A stretch of DNA of 53,617 nucleotides, from contig WLPI01000002.1 of NCBI GenBank assembly GCA_009698845.1, positions 1 through 53,617 on the forward strand, read 5' to 3'. Every line of letters starts with the position of its first letter. Within the stretch, counting starts at the first letter, position 1. Below are positions 39,643-48,186 of the stretch, piece by piece. The notes under the pieces are model-generated. The model did no database searches. It was not told the DNA's origin and saw nothing but the letters and a program-made list of their open reading frames with translations. Position numbers and translations under genes: made by a program. Source of the DNA: Actinomycetota bacterium. Its GTDB lineage: Bacteria > Actinomycetota > Actinomycetes > Nanopelagicales > Nanopelagicaceae.

Positions 39643-40484
39643 ACTGTGATAACCCTCCGAGCGTTTGCGGCAGACTCTAACATTTCCCATTGTGCCGGAT
39701 GCGTAGTGTTTTCTGCCATTGAATTAAGTTTTCCTGTGCCGTGATAATCACTTGAACCTGTAACTACTAGATTAAGTCCTCGTGCAATATCCGTGAGGAC
39801 TTTCTGCTCCTGCGCATTCTGATCTCTATGGTGAACTTCAATTCCATTGAGACCGGCGGCCAGAAGATCTGTGAAAGATTCTGGAACAAGTATTTCACCA
39901 CGACGTGAAGCAAATGGATGAGCGATCACTGCTACTCCCCCAGCACGACGGATGACGGAAATTGCTTCTACTGGTGTAGGAGCCGCATGCGAAACATAAT
40001 ATTTTGATTCATTGTGCAACAGATCTAGAAAAGCCTCATCGCGACTAGCGACGATGCCTTTTGCAACAAGTGCATCAGCTAAATGAGGTCTACCCAACGT
40101 TGAACCTGTAGGTGCCACACGATTGACATCTTCAATAGAGATATCAATGCCATCTGCACGAAGTAATTCAATCATTTTTCGCATTCTTGGAATTCGGGTA
40201 TCTCTCGAATCCTCAAGCATTTGCTGCATCTCTTTGTGCTCGCCATCAAATAACAGGCCAAGCATGTGAACACTAACTCCATCGGTTGTAAGGCAGGAAA
40301 TTTCTGCGCCTAGAACAAGTTGAATCTGAGGTTGAATTGCAGTGATCGCCTCGCTCCATCCTGCCGTGGAATCATGGTCAGTAATTCCAAGCGTCGTAAC
40401 GCCGGCAGCGAGCGCCTTTTTTACAAGTGCAAATGGCGTATCAGTTCCATCGCTGCATGTGCTGTGTGTATGTAAATCAATCAT
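39639..40484 (-). CDS. PHP-domain phosphoesterase (TrpH/RNase AM-like)
   Basis: 281 residues. MIDLHTHSTCSDGTDTP, GITDHDSTAGW, EISC, VSHAAPTP with VAVIAHPF, and GSSDYHG place the metal ligands of a PHP active site. Family members are 5'-3' exoribonucleases or 3',5'-nucleotide bisphosphate phosphatases. It overlaps both neighbours (ATGA) in a three-gene unit, EamA-PHP-MarC. Confidence 0.88.
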   Translation of the reverse strand: MIDLHTHSTCSDGTDTPFALVKKALAAGVTTLGITDHDSTAGWSEAITAIQPQIQLVLGAEISCLTTDGVSVHMLGLLFDGEHKEMQQMLEDSRDTRIPRMRKMIELLRADGIDISIEDVNRVAPTGSTLGRPHLADALVAKGIVASRDEAFLDLLHNESKYYVSHAAPTPVEAISVIRRAGGVAVIAHPFASRRGEILVPESFTDLLAAGLNGIEVHHRDQNAQEQKVLTDIARGLNLVVTGSSDYHGTGKLNSMAENTTHPAQWEMLESAANARRVITV

Positions 40485-41377
40485 GGCTGAATCACACTCA
40501 CTGGTTTTGTACGCAACACAACTAATACGCAGCCGACTAAAATGAGAATTACACCAGGAATAATCATCAAGGTTGGCTGTTTACCAATATTGAAAATCAG
40601 GGAGAGAAGCGCCGCTATTGGAACTTCAAAGAAAACAATCATTGATACGACTGCGGGTGAAACACGCTTAAGAGTCAGATTGAACATTGTGTGCCCGAGA
40701 ATTTGCGCACCAAGAATTAAGCCAAGCAATATCCACCATTGTTTGGCTTCAAAATGAATTATTTCGTATCCCATGAAAAGCGCCATTGGTAGCGCAGTCA
40801 TTGCGCAGACAAAGTAGCAAATTGTTGTATAGGAGGTAGTTTCTAAATATTGCTGTGCCCGAGATCCGATGAGCATGTAGGCGGCGGCGAGCGCACCAGA
40901 AATTAGTGCCGCAATGTCTCCCAAGAATGATTTGCGATCGAGCTGCAGATCAATACCAGTAACTAACAGCACCCCAGTGAAGCTAATAAGCATTCCGAGC
41001 CACGCTTTAGTCGGAATATGACCACCTGTGAGTTTTACAAAGAATGCGGCAAAGATTGGCTGTGTGGCAACAATTGCAGTACCTGCAGTAATGCTTGTTA
41101 ATCGCATTGAAAGAAAGAAACCTACAAAGTGAATTGCAAGAACTACTCCTGCAAGTACGGCTAATTTCACTCCCTTACGATTTAATGAGTGCTTCAATGC
41201 AAAAGGAAGAGTAAACAAAGCTCCACCCAAGTTACGCCAGAAGATAAGTGTTGGAACTGGCATTGCACTGAGGGCAATCAAGGGCCCGGAAGATCCGACG
41301 CCAAAGATCCCAATAATCAGTCGAATCAGGTCGGGGCGCGCAGGGAGCTCCGTATGATTGTTAATGCCTGAATTCAT
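40481..41377 (-). CDS. EamA/DMT-family transporter
   Basis: 298 residues, ten predicted membrane helices in two EamA repeats (RLIIGIFGVGSSGPLIALSAMPVPTLIFWRNLGGALF, and the second from about 150). Related transporters export amino acids, drugs or metabolites; the cargo is unknown. It begins 6 bases after TAGGTT, shares a 41-base divergent promoter region with the MgtE-N gene, and is the first gene of the unit with PHP and MarC. Confidence 0.88.
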   Translation of the reverse strand: MNSGINNHTELPARPDLIRLIIGIFGVGSSGPLIALSAMPVPTLIFWRNLGGALFTLPFALKHSLNRKGVKLAVLAGVVLAIHFVGFFLSMRLTSITAGTAIVATQPIFAAFFVKLTGGHIPTKAWLGMLISFTGVLLVTGIDLQLDRKSFLGDIAALISGALAAAYMLIGSRAQQYLETTSYTTICYFVCAMTALPMALFMGYEIIHFEAKQWWILLGLILGAQILGHTMFNLTLKRVSPAVVSMIVFFEVPIAALLSLIFNIGKQPTLMIIPGVILILVGCVLVVLRTKPVSVIQP

Positions 41378-41383
41378 ATGGCA

Positions 41384-41389
41384 AACCTA
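41384..41389 (-). promoter_or_regulatory. -10 hexamer for the EamA-PHP-MarC unit
   Basis: TAGGTT on the minus strand is followed by 6 bases and the ATG at 41377. Confidence 0.5.
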
Positions 41390-41406
41390 GTCGATAGGCC
41401 ACCCGT

Positions 41407-41412
41407 TACTCT
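41407..41412 (+). promoter_or_regulatory. -10 hexamer for the MgtE-N/CBS gene
   Basis: TACTCT is followed by 6 bases and the ATG at 41419. It lies 17 bases from the opposite-facing hexamer at 41384-41389. Confidence 0.5.
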
Positions 41413-41418
41413 TATCCC

Positions 41419-42738
41419 ATGAGCGGAAATAACATCAATCGAATATTTCTCGCCCGCCTTGCAGGTACAGCAGTCTTTGACCCTAACGGAGATCCAGTTG
41501 GCAAGGTGCGCGATGCTGTCGCGACCCTGCGTTCTAACAATCAATCACCTCGTGTACTTGGGTTAGTAGTAGAGGTCCCTCTGCGCCGTCGAGTATTTGT
41601 TCCCATAACTCGAGTGACATCGATTGAATCTGGCGCTGTAGTGATAACTGGGTTGCTCAATATGCGCCGCTTTGAAACTCGTACCGGAGAGATGTTAGTT
41701 CTTGGAGATTTGCTAGATCGAACGATTTCATTAGTTGAAGGAAGCGAACCAGTACTTGTTGAAGATATGGCAATGGAACAAAATCGCACTGGCGATTGGC
41801 TCATTACCCGCGTTCACATAATGCGCAAGGGACGTGGTCTTCGCAGAAAAGGGGCGACATCGACAGTTGCCTGGGAAGAAATTACTGGATTTTCTCATCA
41901 CGAATCAAATCAGGGAGTTGCAAATTTACTTTCGACCCTGGGCAACCTTCGTGCAGCTGACTTAGCAGCAGTATTGCAAGATCTTGCGCCAAAGCGTCGT
42001 GTCGAAGTTGCGCGTGCACTTAACGATGAGCGTCTTGCAGATGTTCTAGAAGAGATGGATGAGTCTGAGCGAGTAGCACTTCTTGCTGAACTTGAAGGCG
42101 AGCGAGCGGCGGATATTCTAGAAGAGATGGATCCTGATGATGCAGCTGACTTACTTCGAGAAATTGGCGAAGAGCGTGCTCAAGAACTTATCAACTTGAT
42201 GGATCCTGATGATGCAGAAGATGTTTTGCGTTTGATGACGTACGAAGATTATTCTGCAGGTGGAATGATGACCACAGAACCGATCGTCATGTCCGCCGAT
42301 TACACAGTTGCTGATGCACTAGCCGCAGTCCGCCAGAGCGAAATCTCTCCAGCACTCGCATCTCAAGTATTTATCGCCCGCCAGCCACTTGAAACTCCTA
42401 CTGGGCGATTCATCGGAATGGTGCATTACCAGCGCTTACTGCGCGAACCACCTTCAACTCTGCTGGGTTCTATTGTTGATACCAACACTCAGGGAGTAAA
42501 TCCTGACGCATCGTTGCATGCAGTTTCGTCATACTTAGCCAGTTACAACCTGCTCTCGTTGCCCGTTATTGATGCCAATGACCGACTACTTGGAGCGGTA
42601 ACTGTTGATGACGTGCTCGATCACTTGTTGCCAGATAATTGGCGTCACGAACATCGCGATTCGGCGGCAACTACTGCTGCTTTAGAAAGCATCGATACAA
42701 GTTTTGTTGATTCAATTGATTCAGAGAGGGAGGTGTAA
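41419..42738 (+). CDS. Soluble MgtE N-terminal/CBS-domain protein with PRC-barrel-like head
   Basis: 439 residues. The head (about 1-110, FLARLAGTAVFDPNGDPVGKVRDAV) resembles a PRC barrel; the middle (about 165-275) contains MgtE-N helical repeats (LADVLEEMDESERVALLAELEGERAADILEEMDPDDAADLLREIG); two CBS domains follow (about 280-340 and 350-420). The membrane pore of a true magnesium transporter is absent. The family is conserved in actinobacteria (Rv1232c) next to DUF1003 and Mrp. A regulatory or magnesium-sensing role is likely, but unproven. The last codons carry GAGGGAGG, the ribosome site of the next gene. Confidence 0.9.
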   Translation: MSGNNINRIFLARLAGTAVFDPNGDPVGKVRDAVATLRSNNQSPRVLGLVVEVPLRRRVFVPITRVTSIESGAVVITGLLNMRRFETRTGEMLVLGDLLDRTISLVEGSEPVLVEDMAMEQNRTGDWLITRVHIMRKGRGLRRKGATSTVAWEEITGFSHHESNQGVANLLSTLGNLRAADLAAVLQDLAPKRRVEVARALNDERLADVLEEMDESERVALLAELEGERAADILEEMDPDDAADLLREIGEERAQELINLMDPDDAEDVLRLMTYEDYSAGGMMTTEPIVMSADYTVADALAAVRQSEISPALASQVFIARQPLETPTGRFIGMVHYQRLLREPPSTLLGSIVDTNTQGVNPDASLHAVSSYLASYNLLSLPVIDANDRLLGAVTVDDVLDHLLPDNWRHEHRDSAATTAALESIDTSFVDSIDSEREV

Positions 42739-42741
42739 GAA

Positions 42742-43236
42742 ATGGCTCGCAACCACGGCTTAGATACTCCACGTGAAACACGACGCTCACTGCGCGCAAA
42801 TTACGACCCTGAAGCTTTTGGTCGCCTCTCAGAAAAGTTCGCACGTTTCTTAGGCACTGCTCGTTTCCTTGTGTATATGACTGTCTTTGTTTTTAGCTGG
42901 GTAATTTGGAATACATTGGCGCCAAAAGGTGCACGCTTTGATGAATTCCCATTCATATTCTTAACTTTGATTCTCTCATTACAAGCTTCATACGCTGCTC
43001 CTCTGATTCTGCTCGCACAAAATCGTCAGGCTGATAGAGACAGAATTACGCTTAATGAAGATCGTGCGCAGAATTCAAGAAGTATTGCCGATACCGAGTA
43101 TTTAACTCGCGAATTAGCGAGTTTAAGAATTGCACTAGGTGATGTTGCTACTCGTGATTACTTGCGCAACGAACTTGGTGACATAGCTAAAGAGATAGTT
43201 GGAGAGTTACGCAAGTCCGAGTCTGACCCCAACTAG
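42742..43236 (+). CDS. DUF1003 membrane protein
   Basis: 164 residues. Two membrane helices (about 40-60 and 70-90) with VYMTVFVFSWVIWNT, FDEFPFIFLTLILSLQASYAAPLILLAQNRQADRDR between and after are the DUF1003 core; a charged coiled-coil-like tail follows. Function is unknown. It lies 3 bases after the MgtE-N gene with a strong ribosome site, so the pair is translated together. Its last 30 bases overlap the convergent mrp gene. Confidence 0.9.
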   Translation: MARNHGLDTPRETRRSLRANYDPEAFGRLSEKFARFLGTARFLVYMTVFVFSWVIWNTLAPKGARFDEFPFIFLTLILSLQASYAAPLILLAQNRQADRDRITLNEDRAQNSRSIADTEYLTRELASLRIALGDVATRDYLRNELGDIAKEIVGELRKSESDPN

Positions 43237-44325
43237 GGATTTCTCTCGAACTATTAACTTAGAAACTATCTCAGAAATTGCCTTAGCACTTGGGCTTTCT
43301 GGCGCCGAGATAACTACTGGTTTACCTGCATCGCCACCTTCGCGAAGTTCTGCTGCAATTGGGATCTTGCCAAGTAATGGAACCTGAGCGCCAACAAGTT
43401 GAGATAAGCGTTTGGAAGTTTCTTCTCCTCCACCTTCTCCAAATAATGAAGTCATATGGCCGCACTCTGCACATGGGTACGCTGACATATTCTCGATAAC
43501 GCCAATTACCCGTTGGTGAATTTGGTGAGCAATTCTTCCTGCGCGTTCTGCAACCTCAGCAGCGGCAACTTGTGGTGTTGTAACGACAAGTATTTCGGAG
43601 GTGGGTACAAGCTGCCCTAATGAAATTGCTAAATCTCCAGTGCCTGGTGGTAAATCGATGTAGAGAAGATCAAGATCTCCCCAGTAAGCATCTGATAGCA
43701 GTTGTTCGAGTACTCGGTGGAGCAAAGGGCCACGATAGGCGATTGCATCTGTACGTTCTGGCTTAAACATTTCCATTGAAACTGTCTTTACTCCATAAGA
43801 TTCAAGTGGAATAAACATCTGATCAATTGCAGTTGGACGCTGACCGATAAGTCCCATGAGGCGCGGGATTGAGTGTCCGTACACATCAGCATCGAGGATT
43901 CCAACGCGTAATCCTTTTTGTGCACTAGCAACAGCCAGATTTGCAGTTAGTGATGACTTACCAACTCCGCCCTTGCCTGATGCAACACCAATAACTCGAG
44001 TGAGGGAATCTGCTTGCGCAAATGAGATAAAACTTTCGCGGCCATTGCGCAGAAGCTTTTTAATGTTGGCTCGCTGTTCTTCATCCATAACTCCAAAAGT
44101 GATATCTACAGAAGAAATTCCGTCGACTGCCAATACTGCCTTTTCGATATCGGTTCTCAAGCGATCCTTCATTGGGCAACCAGAGATTGTGAGAAGGATT
44201 TCTAGCGCTGCAATGTTGCCCGAAATCGAGGCACTCTTAACCATGCCTAGTTCAGGTAATGCACGATGTAACTCTGGATCTTGAACTGTGGCAAGAGCTT
44301 CATGAAGAAGTTCAAGAGTCGTCAT
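43207..44325 (-). CDS. mrp: Mrp/ApbC P-loop Fe-S cluster carrier
   Basis: 372 residues. An N-terminal MIP18 (DUF59) domain (about 1-90) has the conserved ISGCPMKDRL; the ATPase domain shows VASGKGGVGKSSLTANLAVA (deviant Walker A), DADVYGHSIPRLMG, and YIDLPPGTGD. The CxxC in YPCAECGH holds the bridging cluster. It delivers Fe-S clusters in the cytosol. Its ATG overlaps the tatB stop. The C-terminal 10 codons overlap DUF1003. Confidence 0.95.
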   Translation of the reverse strand: MTTLELLHEALATVQDPELHRALPELGMVKSASISGNIAALEILLTISGCPMKDRLRTDIEKAVLAVDGISSVDITFGVMDEEQRANIKKLLRNGRESFISFAQADSLTRVIGVASGKGGVGKSSLTANLAVASAQKGLRVGILDADVYGHSIPRLMGLIGQRPTAIDQMFIPLESYGVKTVSMEMFKPERTDAIAYRGPLLHRVLEQLLSDAYWGDLDLLYIDLPPGTGDLAISLGQLVPTSEILVVTTPQVAAAEVAERAGRIAHQIHQRVIGVIENMSAYPCAECGHMTSLFGEGGGEETSKRLSQLVGAQVPLLGKIPIAAELREGGDAGKPVVISAPESPSAKAISEIVSKLIVREKSLVGVRLGLA

Positions 44326-44624
44326 AGGAGATCTGGGTCTATCTTTGCTACCGCTTTATTAGACTCTTCATCTTCTTGATCTAAGACATTTGATATGTGG
44401 TTCTTGAAGAAAGTCTTGGGACGCAAATCAGATGGCTGTAAATCTTCAAACCCAGGACCCAAATTATCTTTGAGTTCGTTTGTCGCATTAGTAGCAAATG
44501 CTCGCATCTTCTTAACAAATTTGGCAGCATCTACTGAAAACTGTGGCAATTTATCTGGGCCGAGAAGAACCATGGCAAGAAGCGCAAGGCCAAGTATTTC
44601 TCCAGCACCAAAATCAAAGAACAT
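44322..44624 (-). CDS. tatB: Sec-independent translocase subunit TatB
   Basis: 100 residues. A single membrane helix at the start (FDFGAGEILGLALLAMVLLGPDKLP) with the Glu and Gly-Pro hinge, then an amphipathic helix (VDAAKFVKKMRAFATNATNEL) and an acidic tail are the TatB layout. It is a Tat-receptor subunit for folded proteins. It follows htrA and precedes mrp, as in mycobacteria (Rv1224). TAGTCT stands 6 bases before its ATG. The other Tat genes are not here. Confidence 0.9.
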   Translation of the reverse strand: MFFDFGAGEILGLALLAMVLLGPDKLPQFSVDAAKFVKKMRAFATNATNELKDNLGPGFEDLQPSDLRPKTFFKNHISNVLDQEDEESNKAVAKIDPDLL

Positions 44625-44630
44625 GGGTCA

Positions 44631-44636
44631 AGACTA
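44631..44636 (-). promoter_or_regulatory. -10 hexamer for tatB-mrp
   Basis: TAGTCT is followed by 6 bases and the ATG at 44624, in the short gap after htrA (44642). Confidence 0.45.
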
Positions 44637-44641
44637 CACTT

Positions 44642-45760
44642 TTACTTTGAGGCCGTAAGTCTGAGTGATGTGCTCTTTAATACCCCATCGCGTTTAAAGA
44701 TGATTTTCACAAAGTCCCCCACGTTTTGTGAGCGAATTGCCACGATGAGCTCATCGGCAGAAGTGATCTCTCTTCCGTTGAACTCTGTGATGATGTCCCC
44801 GGACTTGAGGCCTGCCTTCTCCGCAGGACCACCTTTAGTAATCGCATCTGCTGATTTAGCTATGAGGGCGCCTTTACCCGAATAGTTCATTTCAACTGAT
44901 ACTCCAATTACTGGGTACGTTGCCTTCCCGTTCTTAATCAATTGCTCTGCTGTTTTACGAGCTTGATTGATTGGAATCGCAAAACCTAAACCAATGGAGC
45001 CAGTGCGAGAATTTAAGGTTGTCCCTAGCGTTGCAATTGCAGAGTTGACTCCAATAACGGCCCCCGTCGCATCGACAAGTGGGCCTCCAGAATTTCCTGG
45101 GTTAATTGCAGCGTCAGTTTGAAGTGCATTGATAAATGAATTATCTGATTCGGATTCTCCCGCTGTAACTGCGCGATTTTTTGCACTAATAATTCCAAGC
45201 GTGACAGTACCTGTAAGCCCTAATGGTGAACCAATTGCAATTACAGAATCACCAACTGCAATTTTGTCACTATCTCCAAATTGCAACGCTTTCAGCCTCA
45301 CACCTGAAATTTTCAAAACCGCTAAATCGTAAGAATTATCTCGACCCACAACTTTTGCAGAATACTCTGACCCATCATTGAGTCGGACAGAGATGGAACC
45401 GCCACTCAAGACTGAGGCTGCAATAACGTGATTGTTGGTCAAAATGTAACCAGCGCTATCGATTACAAATCCAGATCCTGTAGATCCACCATTATTTGCA
45501 GTAGCCTCGATTGAAACCACTGATGGCAAAACCCTCTGAGAAATTTCAGCAACTGAGCCAACAGGTCGTTCAATAGTAGAAGTGGATTTAACAAGGTTGA
45601 CTGAACGGCCGAAAAGTGAGCCTGTAGAAGAGGCTGCAAAAGTTCCTGCAATCAATCCAACGACGATTGCTAGGACGATTGCAGACTTCAAGGAAATCGA
45701 ACGATTAATGCCTCTGGTGCTCGGTGCCGTCCACCATGGACCGTCATTGAATTCACTCAC
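44642..45760 (-). CDS. htrA: HtrA/DegP-type membrane serine protease with PDZ domain
   Basis: 372 residues, starting at GTG with GGAGAG upstream. One membrane helix (about 24-44) anchors it, with the protease outside. The catalytic triad is His111 (LTNNHVIA), Asp145 (NSYDLAVLKI) and Ser224 (PGNSGGPLVD); a PDZ domain occupies about 275-365. It removes damaged envelope proteins. In mycobacteria this gene follows sigE-rseA and precedes tatB; here tatB is next to it, but sigE and rseA are absent. Confidence 0.95.
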   Translation of the reverse strand: MSEFNDGPWWTAPSTRGINRSISLKSAIVLAIVVGLIAGTFAASSTGSLFGRSVNLVKSTSTIERPVGSVAEISQRVLPSVVSIEATANNGGSTGSGFVIDSAGYILTNNHVIAASVLSGGSISVRLNDGSEYSAKVVGRDNSYDLAVLKISGVRLKALQFGDSDKIAVGDSVIAIGSPLGLTGTVTLGIISAKNRAVTAGESESDNSFINALQTDAAINPGNSGGPLVDATGAVIGVNSAIATLGTTLNSRTGSIGLGFAIPINQARKTAEQLIKNGKATYPVIGVSVEMNYSGKGALIAKSADAITKGGPAEKAGLKSGDIITEFNGREITSADELIVAIRSQNVGDFVKIIFKRDGVLKSTSLRLTASK

Positions 45761-45800
45761 TTAATTCTCTCCGTAACAGAAACTTCACGTGGATATCTTG

Positions 45801-46427
45801 CTACAACTTGGTGGCGAGTAACAATCCATCGCCTACAGGAACGAGTGACGTGACCCAAGATTCTGTATCAGCCTTTATAGTTTTGCCAGCTTCGCGAAGC
45901 GCAACAGTCTTCGGGTCTCGTTGTGCGGGATCTGGCACCTTGCCACCACCAAAGAAATTATCAACGACGAAAACTCCTCCGCTACGCAGAATTCTGTGCG
46001 CTTCGGATATCGCGAAACTCAAGTCTTCTGGATTGTGTCGGAAAACTACAAGATCGTAGGCACGATCGGTAAGTTTCGTCATTACATCCATCACTGAATT
46101 GGTAATTAACCTAAATCGTGACTGCTCAATCTCTGCATCCGCAAGGGCAAGTTTTGCAATAGAAGTATGTTCCATCTCATCATCTATAGAAGTCAATGTT
46201 CCACTTGCAAGCATCCCTTCAAGCAACCACAAAGACCCGACTCCAGAACCTGTGCCGATTTCTACTACTGATTGAGCTTTTATTTGATGTGCCAGCTGTC
46301 TCAGGTATGCACCTGCTCCTTGGGATACATCTACGACGCCATTTTCAGCACCTCGCGCACGTGCTGCTTGCTTAACAGAATTTTCAAGAATAAAGGTCTC
46401 TGCATAGAGATGTGGATCGATATTCAT
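45801..46427 (-). CDS. O-methyltransferase, Rv1220c type
   Basis: 208 residues. The SAM motif VVEIGTGSGVGSLWLLEGM near residue 60, FVVDNFFGGGKV and the RDPKTVALREAGKTI region match the class I O-methyltransferases of the catechol/caffeoyl-CoA group (Rv1220c). The substrate is unknown. It starts at 46427 overlapping the pepA stop (ATGA). It precedes htrA with a 40-base gap. Confidence 0.88.
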   Translation of the reverse strand: MNIDPHLYAETFILENSVKQAARARGAENGVVDVSQGAGAYLRQLAHQIKAQSVVEIGTGSGVGSLWLLEGMLASGTLTSIDDEMEHTSIAKLALADAEIEQSRFRLITNSVMDVMTKLTDRAYDLVVFRHNPEDLSFAISEAHRILRSGGVFVVDNFFGGGKVPDPAQRDPKTVALREAGKTIKADTESWVTSLVPVGDGLLLATKL

Positions 46428-47905
46428 GAGACAGACAATATCCAATCGATGAACAATCGCACGCCGAAACCGGTTCCGCCCTTAACATTTTCTCCAGAAT
46501 CAGTTTCACTTCGACCAGGACCTGCAATATCAAGGTGTACCCATCGTGAATCTCCAACAAAGTGCTCGAGGTAGAGAGCGGCAGTGACAGAGCCAGCTGA
46601 ATAGTCTCCTTTATCAGCTGCATGATTAAGATCTGCAACATCACTTTCTAATGAATCCATGTAGTCATCGACCAGCGGCATATGCCATACGCGTTCGCCA
46701 CTGGATTCACCAACAGCTACGAATTGTTGTGCAAGCTTTTTATCCCTTGAATATAGGGCTCCGTATTGGCGACCCAAACCAAGGGTTGCTGATCCTGTCA
46801 GAGTTGCAATGTCGATGAGGTAATCAGGTTCGAGATTTTCGACGGCATAAGCAAGGCCATCTGCAAGAACTAACCGACCTTCGGCATCTGTATTAATGAT
46901 TTCCACAGTAGTACCGCCGTACTGAGTTATCACATCTGATGGCCGTTGAGCTGTTCCCGAGAGCGCATTCTCTGCGCACATCATCAAAACTGTAACTCGA
47001 ACGAGAGGCTGTAATTCTGGAAGTGCACTAATTGTGGCAAGAGCTGCAGCTGCGCCAGCCATATCACTCTTCATCGCAGTCATGGATTCATATGGTCGTT
47101 TGAGAGAAACACCACCCGTATCAAATGTAATTCCTTTACCGACAATCACAATGTGAGGAAGCGTGGCAGCTGCAGTTGCTTTTAGGCGAGGAATATATGA
47201 GAGCTCAATAAATCGAGGTCCTGGGTTTGGAGATGAATTACCTACTGCGCGCAATCCACCGAATTTGTTTAGCTCTTTTCCTGAGAGAACTTTAATTGCT
47301 AATCCTTTTTCATCGGCAATCTTCTTTGCCTCCTGCGCCATCCAGAGAGGATTCTTGATATTCGAAGGTGTGTGGATTAAATCTCTCGCAGTGTAGAGAG
47401 CTTCTGCAATAACTGATGCACGGTTGACAATGTCTTTTTCAACTGTTGCGATGGCAATAGTAGGAATCTCAGCAGTCTTTTCTGTCTTTAGATTCCACGA
47501 ATATGCTCCTAGAAGCGCAGAAATTCCATGAGCTTTAATCTGATCTTTACCTTCTGCACATAATGAAACTACTTCGATAGCTTTCCCGCGAATCTTCTTT
47601 CCAATTGCCGCACCAGCTGTACGAAATGAAGCAAGGCTCTCATCTCCTAGTCCGACAAGATATAGACGATCTACTTGTGAGTCCGAATGCAGAACAGGAA
47701 TCTCGTAAATCTCTCCGGCTTTAGCAGAAGGAGAAAAGAATGAGACTTCATCAACAAGATTAACTTCGAAAAACTTTTGAAGAGAGTTCAGTAATTTCTT
47801 GCTGCCAGAAAAAGAGATAATCCCATCTTCTGATTTTGTGAAACCAAGTGCAAGAACATCTGCCCCAACGACGGATTCCAGCTCGGGAGCAACTGCGCGA
47901 AGAAT
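46424..47905 (-). CDS. pepA: Leucyl aminopeptidase PepA, apparently started at ATT
   Basis: A full-length frame of 493 residues. The catalytic C-terminal domain has VGKGITFDTGGVSLKRP, MKSDMAGAAA and NTDAEGRLVLADGL, with the metal ligands. The N-terminal domain begins with GADVLALGFTKSEDG, as in other PepA proteins, and includes ARDLIHTPSNIKNPLW. The first ATG in frame (47341) falls in the catalytic part. Between the in-frame stop at 47932 and that ATG there is no ATG, GTG or TTG near the N-terminus; ATT at 47905 with AGCGGA 7 bases upstream is the best initiator, CTG at 47881 an alternative. No frameshift is needed. Protein is a broad dimetal aminopeptidase. Confidence 0.88.
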   Translation of the reverse strand: MLRAVAPELESVVGADVLALGFTKSEDGIISFSGSKKLLNSLQKFFEVNLVDEVSFFSPSAKAGEIYEIPVLHSDSQVDRLYLVGLGDESLASFRTAGAAIGKKIRGKAIEVVSLCAEGKDQIKAHGISALLGAYSWNLKTEKTAEIPTIAIATVEKDIVNRASVIAEALYTARDLIHTPSNIKNPLWMAQEAKKIADEKGLAIKVLSGKELNKFGGLRAVGNSSPNPGPRFIELSYIPRLKATAAATLPHIVIVGKGITFDTGGVSLKRPYESMTAMKSDMAGAAAALATISALPELQPLVRVTVLMMCAENALSGTAQRPSDVITQYGGTTVEIINTDAEGRLVLADGLAYAVENLEPDYLIDIATLTGSATLGLGRQYGALYSRDKKLAQQFVAVGESSGERVWHMPLVDDYMDSLESDVADLNHAADKGDYSAGSVTAALYLEHFVGDSRWVHLDIAGPGRSETDSGENVKGGTGFGVRLFIDWILSVS

Positions 47906-47918
47906 TTCTAAATCCGCT

Positions 47919-48098
47919 CTACTTCTTGATCAGAGCGACAGCGGCTTCAAGAGCAGCGCTGAGGTTATTTGCTTCCTGAGGATTGAGTTCGACTACTAGT
48001 CGTCCTCCGCCTTCCAGAGGAATTCGCATGACGAGGGAGCGCGCTTCCTTTGTGACTTCCATAGGTCCATCACCAGTACGAGGTTTCATTGCTGCCAT
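47919..48098 (-). CDS. DUF3117 family protein
   Basis: 59 residues. MAAMKPRTGDGPMEVTKEA, then MRIPLEGGGRLVVELNPQEANNL, match the small and highly conserved DUF3117 family of actinobacteria. Its function is unknown. GGAG precedes the ATG by 8 bases. It ends 13 bases before the ATT of pepA. Confidence 0.93.
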   Translation of the reverse strand: MAAMKPRTGDGPMEVTKEARSLVMRIPLEGGGRLVVELNPQEANNLSAALEAAVALIKK

Positions 48099-48186
48099 GG
48101 TGGGGACTCCTTGTGAGCTAGCGGACGGATGCGTGAAGCGAGGGATAAGTATCTCGCAGAATCAGCCCGAGGTGAAATCGAGGGAT

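Noticed and set aside
43856-44284. A 142-codon plus-strand frame opposite mrp
   Set aside because: It is rich in Ser/Arg/Pro from antisense reading and has no promoter or ribosome site; mrp on the other strand is certain.
46424-47341. pepA looks like a truncated 305-residue pseudogene from its first ATG
   Set aside because: The frame is open upstream to 47929 and encodes a normal PepA N-terminal domain, so the gene is intact; only the start codon is unusual.
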